Shown here: in pieces, positions 16,209 through 23,519 of the stretch
How positions within the stretch are numbered: position 1 is the first letter of the stretch
How the letters are laid out: the number at the start of each line of letters is the position of its first letter
Assembly: GCA_903939755.1 (NCBI GenBank)
Contig: CAJAII010000058.1
Coordinates: forward strand, 1-57,719
Length of the DNA stretch: 57,719 nt
DNA from: an uncultured Flavobacteriales bacterium
GTDB lineage: Bacteria > Bacteroidota > Bacteroidia > Flavobacteriales_D > Crocinitomicaceae
Direction: 5' to 3'
Translations under genes and position numbers: made by a program
The notes under the pieces: model-generated
Told to the model about the DNA's origin: nothing
The model's input: only the letters and a program-made list of their open reading frames with translations
The model's database searches: none

Positions 16209-17528
16209 CTATCGCTTTCGCTTGGGTTTTCCATACTTTTCCAACATGGCTTTTTTATGGTTGTAACGCACGTTTACCTTTTTGTTTTTCGCTATTTTCT
16301 CATGAAAAGAAGGCCCTCTATTTTCGCTTGAAGGTAACTTGCTATTTTTTCCTGGAACGATAATTTTGGGTTTCTCAAATTCCAAAAGCTCTTCTGTAAA
16401 TTCAATGTCCTCAGTAACTTTCGTGAATAAAAGTTGTTGCTGCATAAGTTCTTCAATCGCAAGGAGTGCTGATTCGTCTTTTTCGGAAACAAAAGTGATC
16501 GCTATACCATTTTTATCAGCCCTACCCGTTCTACCGATACGGTGAATGTAATTTTCAGGACTTTCTGGAATATCAAAATTGATCACATGTGTTACGTCTA
16601 TAACATCAATTCCGCGGGCTATTAAGTCGGTGGCAATCAATACACGAATGGCGCCATTCTGAAATTTTTGAACGGTATCGAAACGGAAATTCTGTGCTTT
16701 ATTAGAGTGAATAATACCCAACGAATCAGATAAACTTGGTTCTAACGCTTCAAACAATAAATCGGCTAAAGTACGGGAAGATACAAAGACTAGTATTTTC
16801 GAGTTAGCTTCGGTCTCTTGAATGAGGTGCTGTAATAAAGTTACTTTGGAAAGGAAATTAGGTACTCGATACCCTGTTTGGTCAATTTTATCGATAGGCA
16901 AGCCAGCACGAGCAGCTTCAACGCGAACAGGCGTTATCAGTAAGTCATCTAAAAACAACGAGACTTCTTCCGGTAAGGTGGCCGAAAAAACCATGTGCTG
17001 TCTTTTGGTAGGTAAATAGTCAAATATATGCAATAGCTGTGGTCTAAATCCCAAGCTAAGGGTTTCGTCCACCTCATCAATCACCACTTTTTTTATTTGT
17101 TTCAATTGCAAAGAACCACATGCTGCTAAATCGAGAATACGCCCCGGGGTTCCCACTAAAATATCCAATCCTAGCATTACCATTTTTGCTTGCGTATTCA
17201 TATTGGTGCCCCCATAAACACCGCAAGTAGTCACGTTCATGTAAGTCGTTAACTTCTCCACTTCACTCACCACCTGTGTGACCAATTCTCGTGTAGGTAC
17301 AATTATCAAAATCTGAGGATGGGGTTCTTTCGAAAATTCCCACATACAAAGGCAAGGCAGTAGATAAGCCAATGTTTTACCCGTTCCAGTTTGCGCAATT
17401 CCAATCGTGTCCTTTCCCGACATCATCACGTTGAAACCGGAAGATTGAATGTTTGTAGGGAATTGATAACCCAACTCATCCAAGGCTTTCCAAAGTGGTT
17501 TCTTTAAATTTAAATCGCGAAATGTCAT
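16209..17528 (-). CDS. DEAD-box RNA helicase
   Basis: ATP-dependent RNA helicase of about 439 residues with all core motifs: AQTGTGKT (near residue 46), PTRELV, GTPGRI, DEVD (in place of DEAD, near 151), SAT, ATDLIARGID and HRIGRTGR. The C-terminal tail is basic (KKVNVRYNHKKAMLEKYG, KPKRKR) and probably binds RNA. Likely work is ribosome assembly or mRNA unwinding. I start at ATG 17528 (MTFRDLNLKK) and not at ATG 17546, because a TAnnTTTG promoter box at 17544-17551 overlaps the upstream start. Confidence 0.95.
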   Translation of the reverse strand: MTFRDLNLKKPLWKALDELGYQFPTNIQSSGFNVMMSGKDTIGIAQTGTGKTLAYLLPCLCMWEFSKEPHPQILIIVPTRELVTQVVSEVEKLTTYMNVTTCGVYGGTNMNTQAKMVMLGLDILVGTPGRILDLAACGSLQLKQIKKVVIDEVDETLSLGFRPQLLHIFDYLPTKRQHMVFSATLPEEVSLFLDDLLITPVRVEAARAGLPIDKIDQTGYRVPNFLSKVTLLQHLIQETEANSKILVFVSSRTLADLLFEALEPSLSDSLGIIHSNKAQNFRFDTVQKFQNGAIRVLIATDLIARGIDVIDVTHVINFDIPESPENYIHRIGRTGRADKNGIAITFVSEKDESALLAIEELMQQQLLFTKVTEDIEFTEELLEFEKPKIIVPGKNSKLPSSENRGPSFHEKIAKNKKVNVRYNHKKAMLEKYGKPKRKR

Positions 17529-17543
17529 AAAAACAAGTTTCCG

Positions 17544-17551
17544 CAAAGCTA
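17544..17551 (-). promoter_or_regulatory. -7 promoter box for the DEAD-box helicase
   Basis: TAGCTTTG on the minus strand, 15 bp upstream of ATG 17528. It overlaps the alternative ATG at 17546, arguing against that start. Confidence 0.5.
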
Positions 17552-17664
17552 AGAAGAGATTGTTGATTGTCTTGCATTTATTTTGAATGAAAAAACAACG
17601 CTACCATGTGGCTATTTTGCGAACTATTTAGTTTTCTTTGTGTTATTAAAAATAGATTCATCAC

Positions 17665-18774
17665 ATGCAAAAATCAGGTTACGTATTTACCCCATTCGAA
17701 GCGCCAAATCAATCTCCTTTCGAGAAACTGTTCGAAGTTTTTAGTGAATTAATTACACATACCTCAGGAAATGTTGATGAAGCCTTGGATTGGTTGAATA
17801 TCCTAGATAAAGAATATGGATTAACCACAGAGGAATACACGATGGAGGATTTCATTGAAGACCTTAAGAAAAAAGGATATTTGCGCGAAGAAATTCAACC
17901 GGATGGCAAAGGTCAATTGTCCATCACCGCCAAAACGGAACGCGTTCTTCGAAAAAATGCCATGGATCAACTATTTGGAAAGATTCGAAAAAATGGCGCA
18001 GGAAATCACAAATCCAAAAAAAGTGGTCAAGGAGATGAATCCACTGGGGAGTTTCGCGACTTTCAATTTGGCGATTCCTTCGAGAATATTTCCATCACTG
18101 AAAGTTTAAAAAACGCTCAAATTAATAATGGCGCCGATGAATTTAGACTGACGGAACAAGATTTAGTCGTGGAAGATACGCACCATAAATCTCAAATGAG
18201 TACGGTATTAATGATTGACATTAGTCACAGTATGATTTTGTATGGAGAGGATCGCATCACTCCAGCGAAAAAAGTAGCGATGGCTTTGGCAGAACTAATT
18301 ACCACCTCCTATCCGAAAGACACCTTGGATGTGATTGTTTTTGGAAATGATGCCTGGCCGATAAAAATCAAAGACCTCCCCTATTTGAATGTGGGACCAT
18401 ACCATACTAATACCGTTGCCGGACTGGAATTAGCAATGGATATTCTTCGCAGGAAACGTAATACCAACAAGCAAATATTCATGATCACGGATGGTAAACC
18501 AAGTTGTCTTCGTTTATCAGATGGACAATACTATAAGAATAGCAATGGACTAGATCAAATGATTGTCGAAAAATGTTATACGATGGCCGCTCAGGCAAGA
18601 AAAATGCACATTCCAATCACTACCTTTATGATTGCACAGGATCCCTATTTACAATCCTTTGTAGAACAATTTACCGCTTCGAACAAAGGGAAAGCATTTT
18701 TCACCGGTTTAAAAGGACTAGGCGAAATGATCTTTCACGATTACGAAACCAATAGAAAAAAACGAATTAACTAA
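17665..18774 (+). CDS. VWA domain-containing protein, partner of AAA+ ATPase
   Basis: 369 residues. The N-terminal half is helical and charged with a Lys-rich linker. The C-terminal half is a von Willebrand factor A domain with a complete MIDAS metal site: DISHS near 185, a threonine in NTVAGLELA, and the Asp in MITDGKPS. VWA proteins of this kind work with MoxR/ChlI-type AAA+ ATPases to insert metals or remodel proteins, and such an ATPase gene follows 4 bp downstream. The target is unknown. There is no signal peptide, so it is cytoplasmic. Confidence 0.9.
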   Translation: MQKSGYVFTPFEAPNQSPFEKLFEVFSELITHTSGNVDEALDWLNILDKEYGLTTEEYTMEDFIEDLKKKGYLREEIQPDGKGQLSITAKTERVLRKNAMDQLFGKIRKNGAGNHKSKKSGQGDESTGEFRDFQFGDSFENISITESLKNAQINNGADEFRLTEQDLVVEDTHHKSQMSTVLMIDISHSMILYGEDRITPAKKVAMALAELITTSYPKDTLDVIVFGNDAWPIKIKDLPYLNVGPYHTNTVAGLELAMDILRRKRNTNKQIFMITDGKPSCLRLSDGQYYKNSNGLDQMIVEKCYTMAAQARKMHIPITTFMIAQDPYLQSFVEQFTASNKGKAFFTGLKGLGEMIFHDYETNRKKRIN

Positions 18775-18778
18775 GAAA

Positions 18779-20239
18779 ATGAATACTTCCATCACCACAT
18801 TTGGCGCTTTGAAGGCGTCTGGATACGAATCTAAAAGCATTAAAACAGAATTAAGAGACAACTTAATTGCTGCACTTCAAACAGGCAAAGCGACCTTCCC
18901 AGGAATGCATGGTTATGAAAATACCGTAATTCCACAATTGGAACGCGCTATTTTGTCCAAGCACAACATCAATTTGTTAGGATTACGCGGACAAGGAAAA
19001 ACACGGATAGCGCGCTTAATGATTCATTTATTAGATGAATACATTCCTTATGTTACCGGAAGTGAAATGAATGATGATCCTTTTCATCCAATTAGCCGTT
19101 TCGCTAGAGACTTGGTTGCTGAAAACGGAGATAATACCCCTATTTCTTGGTTGCATCGATCAGAACGATTCTTTGAGAAATTAGCTACGCCAGATGTAAC
19201 AATTGCCGATTTAATCGGAGACATTGACCCTATTAAAGCAGCCAATTTAAAATTAAGTTATGCCGATGAGCGTGTTATTCATTTCGGAATGATTCCAAGA
19301 GCCAATCGCTGTTTATTTGTGATCAATGAATTACCAGATTTACAAGCACGCATACAAGTGGCATTGTTCAATATTTTAGAAGAAGGCGATGTACAAATCC
19401 GAGGATTCAAATTGCGTTTACCCCTGGATTTACAATTCGTTTTCACAGCAAATCCGGAGGATTATACCAATCGCGGAAGTATTGTGACCCCATTAAAAGA
19501 CAGAATTGGATCGCAGATTTTAACCCATTACTCCGCTGATATTAAGACAGCAAAGAAAATCACGCAACAAGAATCTGAAAAGATGGATAATCGTACTTGT
19601 AAAGTCCATGTACCAGAATTAGCCAAGGACATTCTTGAACAAATCGCCTTTGAAGCAAGAGCAAGCGAGTACATCGACCATAAAAGTGGGGTGAGTGCGC
19701 GAATGAGTATTACAGCATATGAGAATTTAATCAGCACAGCAGAACGCAGGGCTTTAATGAACAACGAAAAAGAAACAACCGTTCGTTTCAGCGACTTAAT
19801 CGGAATGATTCCATCAATTACTGGTAAAATGGAGCTGGTATATGAAGGGGAACAAGAAGGAACTTCTTTTGTTGCGCAGCACTTAATTAGTGAAGCAACG
19901 AAAACATTGTTCTTGCACTATTTTCCAAAAATCGAAAAACTTAAGAAGCAAGAGCAAGAAACACCTTATGATGAAGTATTAAGTTGGTTTTTTGAAGCTG
20001 ATGCCTTCGAATTGTCCGATGAAGCTAGTGAAAAAACGTATACTAAAGCGCTTTTGGGAATTCAGCCATTAGTTAAACTTTTAAAGAAATACCAACCAAA
20101 AGTAGCTGCTATTGACACACCATTTTTAATGGAATTTATCCTTTGGGCATTAGTCGAATTCAAACAACTTTCCAAGAAAAGAACCGACTCCGGAGTTTCC
20201 TTCAATGATGCGTATGATAGTTTATTGTCAGGATTTTAA
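18779..20239 (+). CDS. MoxR/magnesium-chelatase-like AAA+ ATPase
   Basis: 486 residues. Walker A is LLGLRGQGKTR near 68-75. The Walker B position reads LFVINELPDL near 180, with Asn instead of Asp before the catalytic Glu. Then come sensor-type FVFTANPEDYTNRGSIVTPLKDR and a helical lid region. It resembles the ChlI/BchI and MoxR groups, often labelled magnesium chelatase, but no chlorophyll or cobalamin genes are near. With the VWA protein just upstream it probably forms a chaperone-like complex on an unknown client. It ends before a stretch of structured repeats. Confidence 0.9.
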   Translation: MNTSITTFGALKASGYESKSIKTELRDNLIAALQTGKATFPGMHGYENTVIPQLERAILSKHNINLLGLRGQGKTRIARLMIHLLDEYIPYVTGSEMNDDPFHPISRFARDLVAENGDNTPISWLHRSERFFEKLATPDVTIADLIGDIDPIKAANLKLSYADERVIHFGMIPRANRCLFVINELPDLQARIQVALFNILEEGDVQIRGFKLRLPLDLQFVFTANPEDYTNRGSIVTPLKDRIGSQILTHYSADIKTAKKITQQESEKMDNRTCKVHVPELAKDILEQIAFEARASEYIDHKSGVSARMSITAYENLISTAERRALMNNEKETTVRFSDLIGMIPSITGKMELVYEGEQEGTSFVAQHLISEATKTLFLHYFPKIEKLKKQEQETPYDEVLSWFFEADAFELSDEASEKTYTKALLGIQPLVKLLKKYQPKVAAIDTPFLMEFILWALVEFKQLSKKRTDSGVSFNDAYDSLLSGF

Positions 20240-20286
20240 GAGGGGGGGGCTATTTAACTAACGTTTAAACTTTTTAGGATTATTTA

Positions 20287-20388
20287 ATGATCCGTTTCGT
20301 TTTGGGCTTACCCAAGCATAGCACCCCAACTGCTTTGCAATTGTAGTTTTTTTCATTTTCCGTCGCTTTTCAAAATACATTTTGAACG
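20287..20388 (+). repeat. 102-bp intergenic repeat, copy 1
   Basis: Begins ATGATCCGTTTCG and ends TTTTGAACG. It contains TTGGGCTTACCCAA and CAACTGC-TTT-GCAATTG potential hairpins, then a CAAAAT/ATTTTG palindrome. It differs from copy 2 at only a few bases. Confidence 0.9.
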
Positions 20389-20393
20389 GTTTT

Positions 20394-20420
20394 AACGGAT
20401 TATGCTGCGCATGATCCGTT
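20394..20420. repeat. 12-bp stem-loop at the junction of the two repeat copies
   Basis: Left arm AACGGATTATGC, loop TGC, right arm GCATGATCCGTT. Eleven Watson-Crick pairs and one G-T pair. The right arm is the beginning of repeat copy 2. Confidence 0.8.
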
Positions 20421-20512
20421 TCGTTTTGGGCTTACCCAAGCATAGCACCCCAACTGCTTTGCAGTTGTAGTTTTTTTCATTTTACGTCGCTTTTCAAAAT
20501 AAATTTTGAACG
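20411..20512 (+). repeat. 102-bp intergenic repeat, copy 2
   Basis: Second copy with a 124-bp period. The internal hairpin CAACTGC-TTT-GCAGTTG is perfect here, while copy 1 has one mismatch. It lies just before the tRNA-Arg terminator on the other strand. Confidence 0.9.
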
Positions 20513-20524
20513 CGCTGTAAAATG

Positions 20525-20551
20525 AAAAACCCCGACTTATTTAAGTCGGGG
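20525..20551 (-). terminator. intrinsic terminator of tRNA-Arg
   Basis: On the minus strand, stem CCCCGACTT/AAGTCGGGG with a 4-nt loop and five T, about 9 bp after the tRNA 3' end. Confidence 0.93.
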
Positions 20552-20560
20552 TTCCTTTTG

Positions 20561-20634
20561 TGACCTCGTAAGGATTCTAACCTTAAACCTCCACAGCCGT
20601 AATGTGGTGCTCTATACAGTTGAGCTACGAAGCC
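20561..20634 (-). tRNA. tRNA-Arg (anticodon ACG)
   Basis: A complete 74-nt cloverleaf can be folded by hand. The acceptor GGCTTCG/CGAGGTC has two G-T pairs; the D stem is GCTC/GAGC; the anticodon stem is CCACA/TGTGG with loop TTACGGC; the variable loop is 5 nt; the T stem is TAAGG/CCTTA; and the discriminator is A. CCA is not encoded. The anticodon A34 should be edited to inosine by TadA so that it reads CGU, CGC and CGA. Two near-invariant elbow bases are changed: the D loop has G18-T19 instead of GG, and the T loop reads TTAGAAT instead of TTCGAAT. Together these swap the 19-56 pair from G-C to U-A. Confidence 0.97.
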
Positions 20635-20722
20635 GTTTATGTGATTAATCACGTGGCAAAGATAAAGATAAAAACAAATTAGGCAAAGTATAGTTATAAG
20701 ATTATTGCTATTAGATAAATAG

Positions 20723-20730
20723 TAAATTTG
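20723..20730 (+). promoter_or_regulatory. -7 promoter box for the nitroreductase gene
   Basis: TAAATTTG ending 13 bp before ATG 20744; a TTG lies 15 bp upstream of the box. Confidence 0.5.
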
Positions 20731-20743
20731 TAAAAAACACCGA

Positions 20744-21331
20744 ATGAAATATAATTTATCAGAAATAAATGACCTGATGCGCATGCGAAGGACTATCTAT
20801 CCGGAGCAATTTTCACCGCGAAAAGTTCATAAAGAACAAATAGAATTAGTATTAAATAATGCGCAATGGGCGCCAACACACGGGAATACACAACCTTGGC
20901 GCTTCAAGGTTTTTACAGAGCTGGGCTTGGAAAAGTTAAGTGATTTTTTAGGAACTACTTATTTAAACCAAACCCCGAAAGAGCAACAAAATGATCTGAA
21001 ACTTGCCAAATTAATTTCTCGACCTCTTAAATCGTCGGTTGTAATTGCGATTTGCATGGAAAGACAAAAAGAAGAACGAATACCAGAAATTGAAGAAATT
21101 GAAGCAGTGGCATGTGCCATTCAAAATTTACATTTGAGTTGCACGGCCTATGGCTTAGGTGGATTTTGGTCGACACCAAAATTAATCTATACCCCGCAAA
21201 TGAATGAATTTTTAGCTATTGGTGAAAAAGACAAATGCCTTGGCTTATTTTATATCGGATATCCTTCCATAGATTGGCCATCTTCACATAGAAAACCATT
21301 GGAATACAATACGGAATGGATAAATTCGTAA
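20744..21331 (+). CDS. nitroreductase family protein
   Basis: 195-residue flavin-dependent nitroreductase-fold protein. RMRRTIYPEQFSPRKV near the N-terminus gives the FMN phosphate-binding Arg region. This is followed by NNAQWAPTHGNTQPWRFKVF, a family landmark, and by CAIQNLHLSCTAYGLGGFW. It probably reduces nitro-aromatic, quinone or related electron acceptors with NAD(P)H in the cytoplasm; the substrate is unknown. Its end overlaps the start of the next gene by 16 bp. Confidence 0.92.
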   Translation: MKYNLSEINDLMRMRRTIYPEQFSPRKVHKEQIELVLNNAQWAPTHGNTQPWRFKVFTELGLEKLSDFLGTTYLNQTPKEQQNDLKLAKLISRPLKSSVVIAICMERQKEERIPEIEEIEAVACAIQNLHLSCTAYGLGGFWSTPKLIYTPQMNEFLAIGEKDKCLGLFYIGYPSIDWPSSHRKPLEYNTEWINS

Positions 21332-22119
21332 TTTTAGAAATAAATAAAGCAGTGCTGTTGCCTCTAAAACATTTATTGGTTTTTTCCTTCCTCGTGTCAA
21401 TGCCCATTATTGGTTTTTGTCAACTAGGGGACGAAAGTAAATTCCCTTCGTATTTTGGAATTTATGCTAGAGCAGTCTTTCCGAGTAATGCGATTGGAAA
21501 TGCCCCAATTACAGTTTCCAAAAATGGATTTACGAGCACAATAACACAAAATTTAGGTTATTCATTTGGAGGTACCGTTAGAGCAGGTATTACAAAATTA
21601 ATTTCCTTTGAAACAGGAATAAATTTTACACAGCGTAATTTCTCGATTCAAATGGACCTAATTGACTCAAATATTACTGGAACAAATACCATGGGATTCA
21701 TTCAGTATGACATTCCATTAAATGCATTAATCTACATTCAACTCTCAAAAATTTGGTATGCCAACGCTTCTATTGGTATGGCTGTTGGTTTTAAGCCCAC
21801 AAATATTGGAGTCATAAACTATCCAGGAGGATTACACACCATTACGCATACAGGTTACGTGAAATCTAAGATTGGATTAGATATTAATGGGAATTTTGGC
21901 GTGGAATATCGCACTAAAAAAAGGGGGATTTTTAATTTAGGTGGCTCAGTTCGTATCCCACTACAACCTTTATTTCAGTATATTGCTGTATACACCAACC
22001 AAAGTTATCGTACTGGAGCAATTGCCGATGTTAATGGATCGTATTTAAGCCTAGACTTGAAATACTTTTTACCTCTAAAGCGTGGAAATGCGGAAATAAA
22101 AAAAGGACCAATTGAATGA
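21316..22119 (+). CDS. outer-membrane beta-barrel-like protein
   Basis: Starting at ATG 21316 it overlaps the nitroreductase end. An in-frame GTG at 21352 would give a cleaner signal peptide (VLLPLKHLLVFSFLVSMPIIGFC). The mature 230 residues alternate glycine/aromatic strands (YSFGGTVRAGITKLISFETG, IDINGNFGVEYRT, LSLDLKYFLPL) and look like an eight-strand porin-like or OmpA-like barrel. No specific family is recognised. The start is therefore uncertain by about 12 codons. Confidence 0.72.
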   Translation: MDKFVILEINKAVLLPLKHLLVFSFLVSMPIIGFCQLGDESKFPSYFGIYARAVFPSNAIGNAPITVSKNGFTSTITQNLGYSFGGTVRAGITKLISFETGINFTQRNFSIQMDLIDSNITGTNTMGFIQYDIPLNALIYIQLSKIWYANASIGMAVGFKPTNIGVINYPGGLHTITHTGYVKSKIGLDINGNFGVEYRTKKRGIFNLGGSVRIPLQPLFQYIAVYTNQSYRTGAIADVNGSYLSLDLKYFLPLKRGNAEIKKGPIE

Positions 22120-22181
22120 CTTATTGGTAAATAATGGTGTCATTAAGTGCAAAAAAATACCTTGGATAGATAAAGAAGATC

Positions 22182-23357
22182 TTAGGCCTTAATGGTACTC
22201 TTTTTTAATTCAGCCAAAATTTCACTCGGCCCCGCACCCATTTCCATTTTAAATGCGGCGTAAAAGGGGTTGTAGGAAGAGAATCCACACTCCTTCGCCA
22301 ATGCATCCATTGTATTTTTAGAGAGGTAATCGTCCTGCATTTTTTCGATGGCATAATCTACACGAATCTTTGAACGGTATTGAACAAAAGAGATGTCTGA
22401 ATGGTATTTAAAAAAATACTGGAGATAGGTTCTGGGTATGTTTAATTTTTCCGCAAAGGCAGTGGCGTTCATATCTGGATTCTTCACAATCAGGTTCATT
22501 GCGGTTTTAGATTCTAATTTTCTAATGATCTCATTGATCCGACTATTAAACTTATCCGATAACTCAAGATCTAGTTTATTCTTAATTTCTTTCGGTGACG
22601 AAAGCCAATTAAAGACCGGCTTAATCGCATGAGGCTGGTCTGCCTCTAATACAGGTTTAGGTACCCGTTGAGGACCATAAAGAATTTCTGGATGTAGAAA
22701 AAATTGAATACACATTAACAAGTGAATAATCGATTTAAGATGGGGAAAGGTAGCATACACAAAATCTTTTTGGGTGATTAATTCATATAGGAACATTCCC
22801 ATTAATGCAATAGTGGCTATAAAGGAAAACAAAAGCAATTCTGTAATCCACAACTTTACAAATTTTACATTTTCGAATTTTAAGTTTTTTATAGGTTTAG
22901 ACCATAAGAATTTATATACTAACTGAGAAATTTTATAAAGGTAGAAAAGCAAGAAGGCTGCGATTACTGGGAAGTTTAACTCGCGTGCTATACTATTATA
23001 AGTATCTGATGATAAGTAGATCAAATTAAGAAGAAATAGAATCAAAGGAATTAGAAATGGAATCCAAAAACTATTAATCAAATCTTTTTTTAGGCCCAAC
23101 ATGGAACGAATGTACTGAGTTAAAAAAACCAAGTTCCACATAAAAAGTAGGTGGTAAGGCTTGGGGATATCTCGGCTAATAGTTTGCCACCCCAATTCAT
23201 AGGAAAGCGAAAAGTAAATCCTTATGAAATTCGATGCAAAAATGAGTAATATAAAAAGATTCATGTACGGATTCTTTTTAATATTTACCAGTATTATCAA
23301 TGCAATTAACAAAGAAAAAAACACAGATGACCAAAGGATAAGCAGATTAAAACTCAT
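22182..23357 (-). CDS. AraC-family transcription regulator with membrane N-terminus
   Basis: 391 residues. Six or seven hydrophobic segments (about 1-220) are followed by a linker and a C-terminal AraC helix-turn-helix domain of about 100 residues: NATAFAEKLNIPRTYLQYFF, then FVQYRSKIRVDYAIEKM, then ALAKECGFSSYNPFYAAFK. It is a membrane-anchored sensor-regulator, so ligand sensing at the inner membrane is plausible. It is divergently transcribed from the giant surface protein, with 162 bp and a 15-bp direct repeat in between. I infer, but cannot prove, that it controls that gene and itself. Confidence 0.9.
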   Translation of the reverse strand: MSFNLLILWSSVFFSLLIALIILVNIKKNPYMNLFILLIFASNFIRIYFSLSYELGWQTISRDIPKPYHLLFMWNLVFLTQYIRSMLGLKKDLINSFWIPFLIPLILFLLNLIYLSSDTYNSIARELNFPVIAAFLLFYLYKISQLVYKFLWSKPIKNLKFENVKFVKLWITELLLFSFIATIALMGMFLYELITQKDFVYATFPHLKSIIHLLMCIQFFLHPEILYGPQRVPKPVLEADQPHAIKPVFNWLSSPKEIKNKLDLELSDKFNSRINEIIRKLESKTAMNLIVKNPDMNATAFAEKLNIPRTYLQYFFKYHSDISFVQYRSKIRVDYAIEKMQDDYLSKNTMDALAKECGFSSYNPFYAAFKMEMGAGPSEILAELKKSTIKA

Positions 23358-23372
23358 ATAATTCTATTTCAT

Positions 23373-23441
23373 TTTAAGTTACTAAATTAGGCTAACTAGA
23401 TAAAAACTTTGACCACTCTATTTAAATTTAAGTTACTAAAT
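23373..23441. promoter_or_regulatory. 15-bp direct repeat, possible AraC-type operator
   Basis: TTTAAGTTACTAAAT occurs at 23373-23387 and again at 23427-23441, a 54-bp period (about five helical turns). Both lie between the regulator and the giant surface-protein gene. Paired direct repeats are a common binding arrangement for AraC proteins. Confidence 0.6.
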
Positions 23442-23497
23442 CATGCATATTTATACTATATCCTAAACATAAAAAAATAACTCGTGCAATGATAGTG

Positions 23498-23505
23498 TAC
23501 TTTTG
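23498..23505 (+). promoter_or_regulatory. -7 promoter box for the giant surface protein
   Basis: TACTTTTG matches TAnnTTTG, ending 14 bp before ATG 23520. The nearest direct repeat lies 57 bp upstream of the box. Confidence 0.55.
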
Positions 23506-23519
23506 ACAAAAACACTCAC

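Larger units (their letters stand above)
20240..20560. other. intergenic region with a duplicated structured element
   Basis: A 320-bp gap without a credible gene. It starts with a run of eight G just after the ATPase stop (20242-20249). It then carries two copies of a 102-bp element and ends with the terminator of the tRNA gene. Confidence 0.8.

Noticed and set aside
17041..17100. DEVD motif in the DEAD-box helicase as a sign of inactivation
   Set aside because: DExD variation at the third position is tolerated in this superfamily, and all other motifs are intact.
20242..20249. Run of eight G as a phase-variation tract
   Set aside because: It lies after the stop codon of the ATPase gene and before no open frame, so slippage would not switch a protein.
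20287..20512. CRISPR array
   Set aside because: Only two long copies with a short 22-bp gap and no spacer pattern or cas genes.
20494..20784. Minus-strand open frame of 96 codons across the tRNA-Arg gene
   Set aside because: It runs straight through the tRNA and its terminator and has no coding character.
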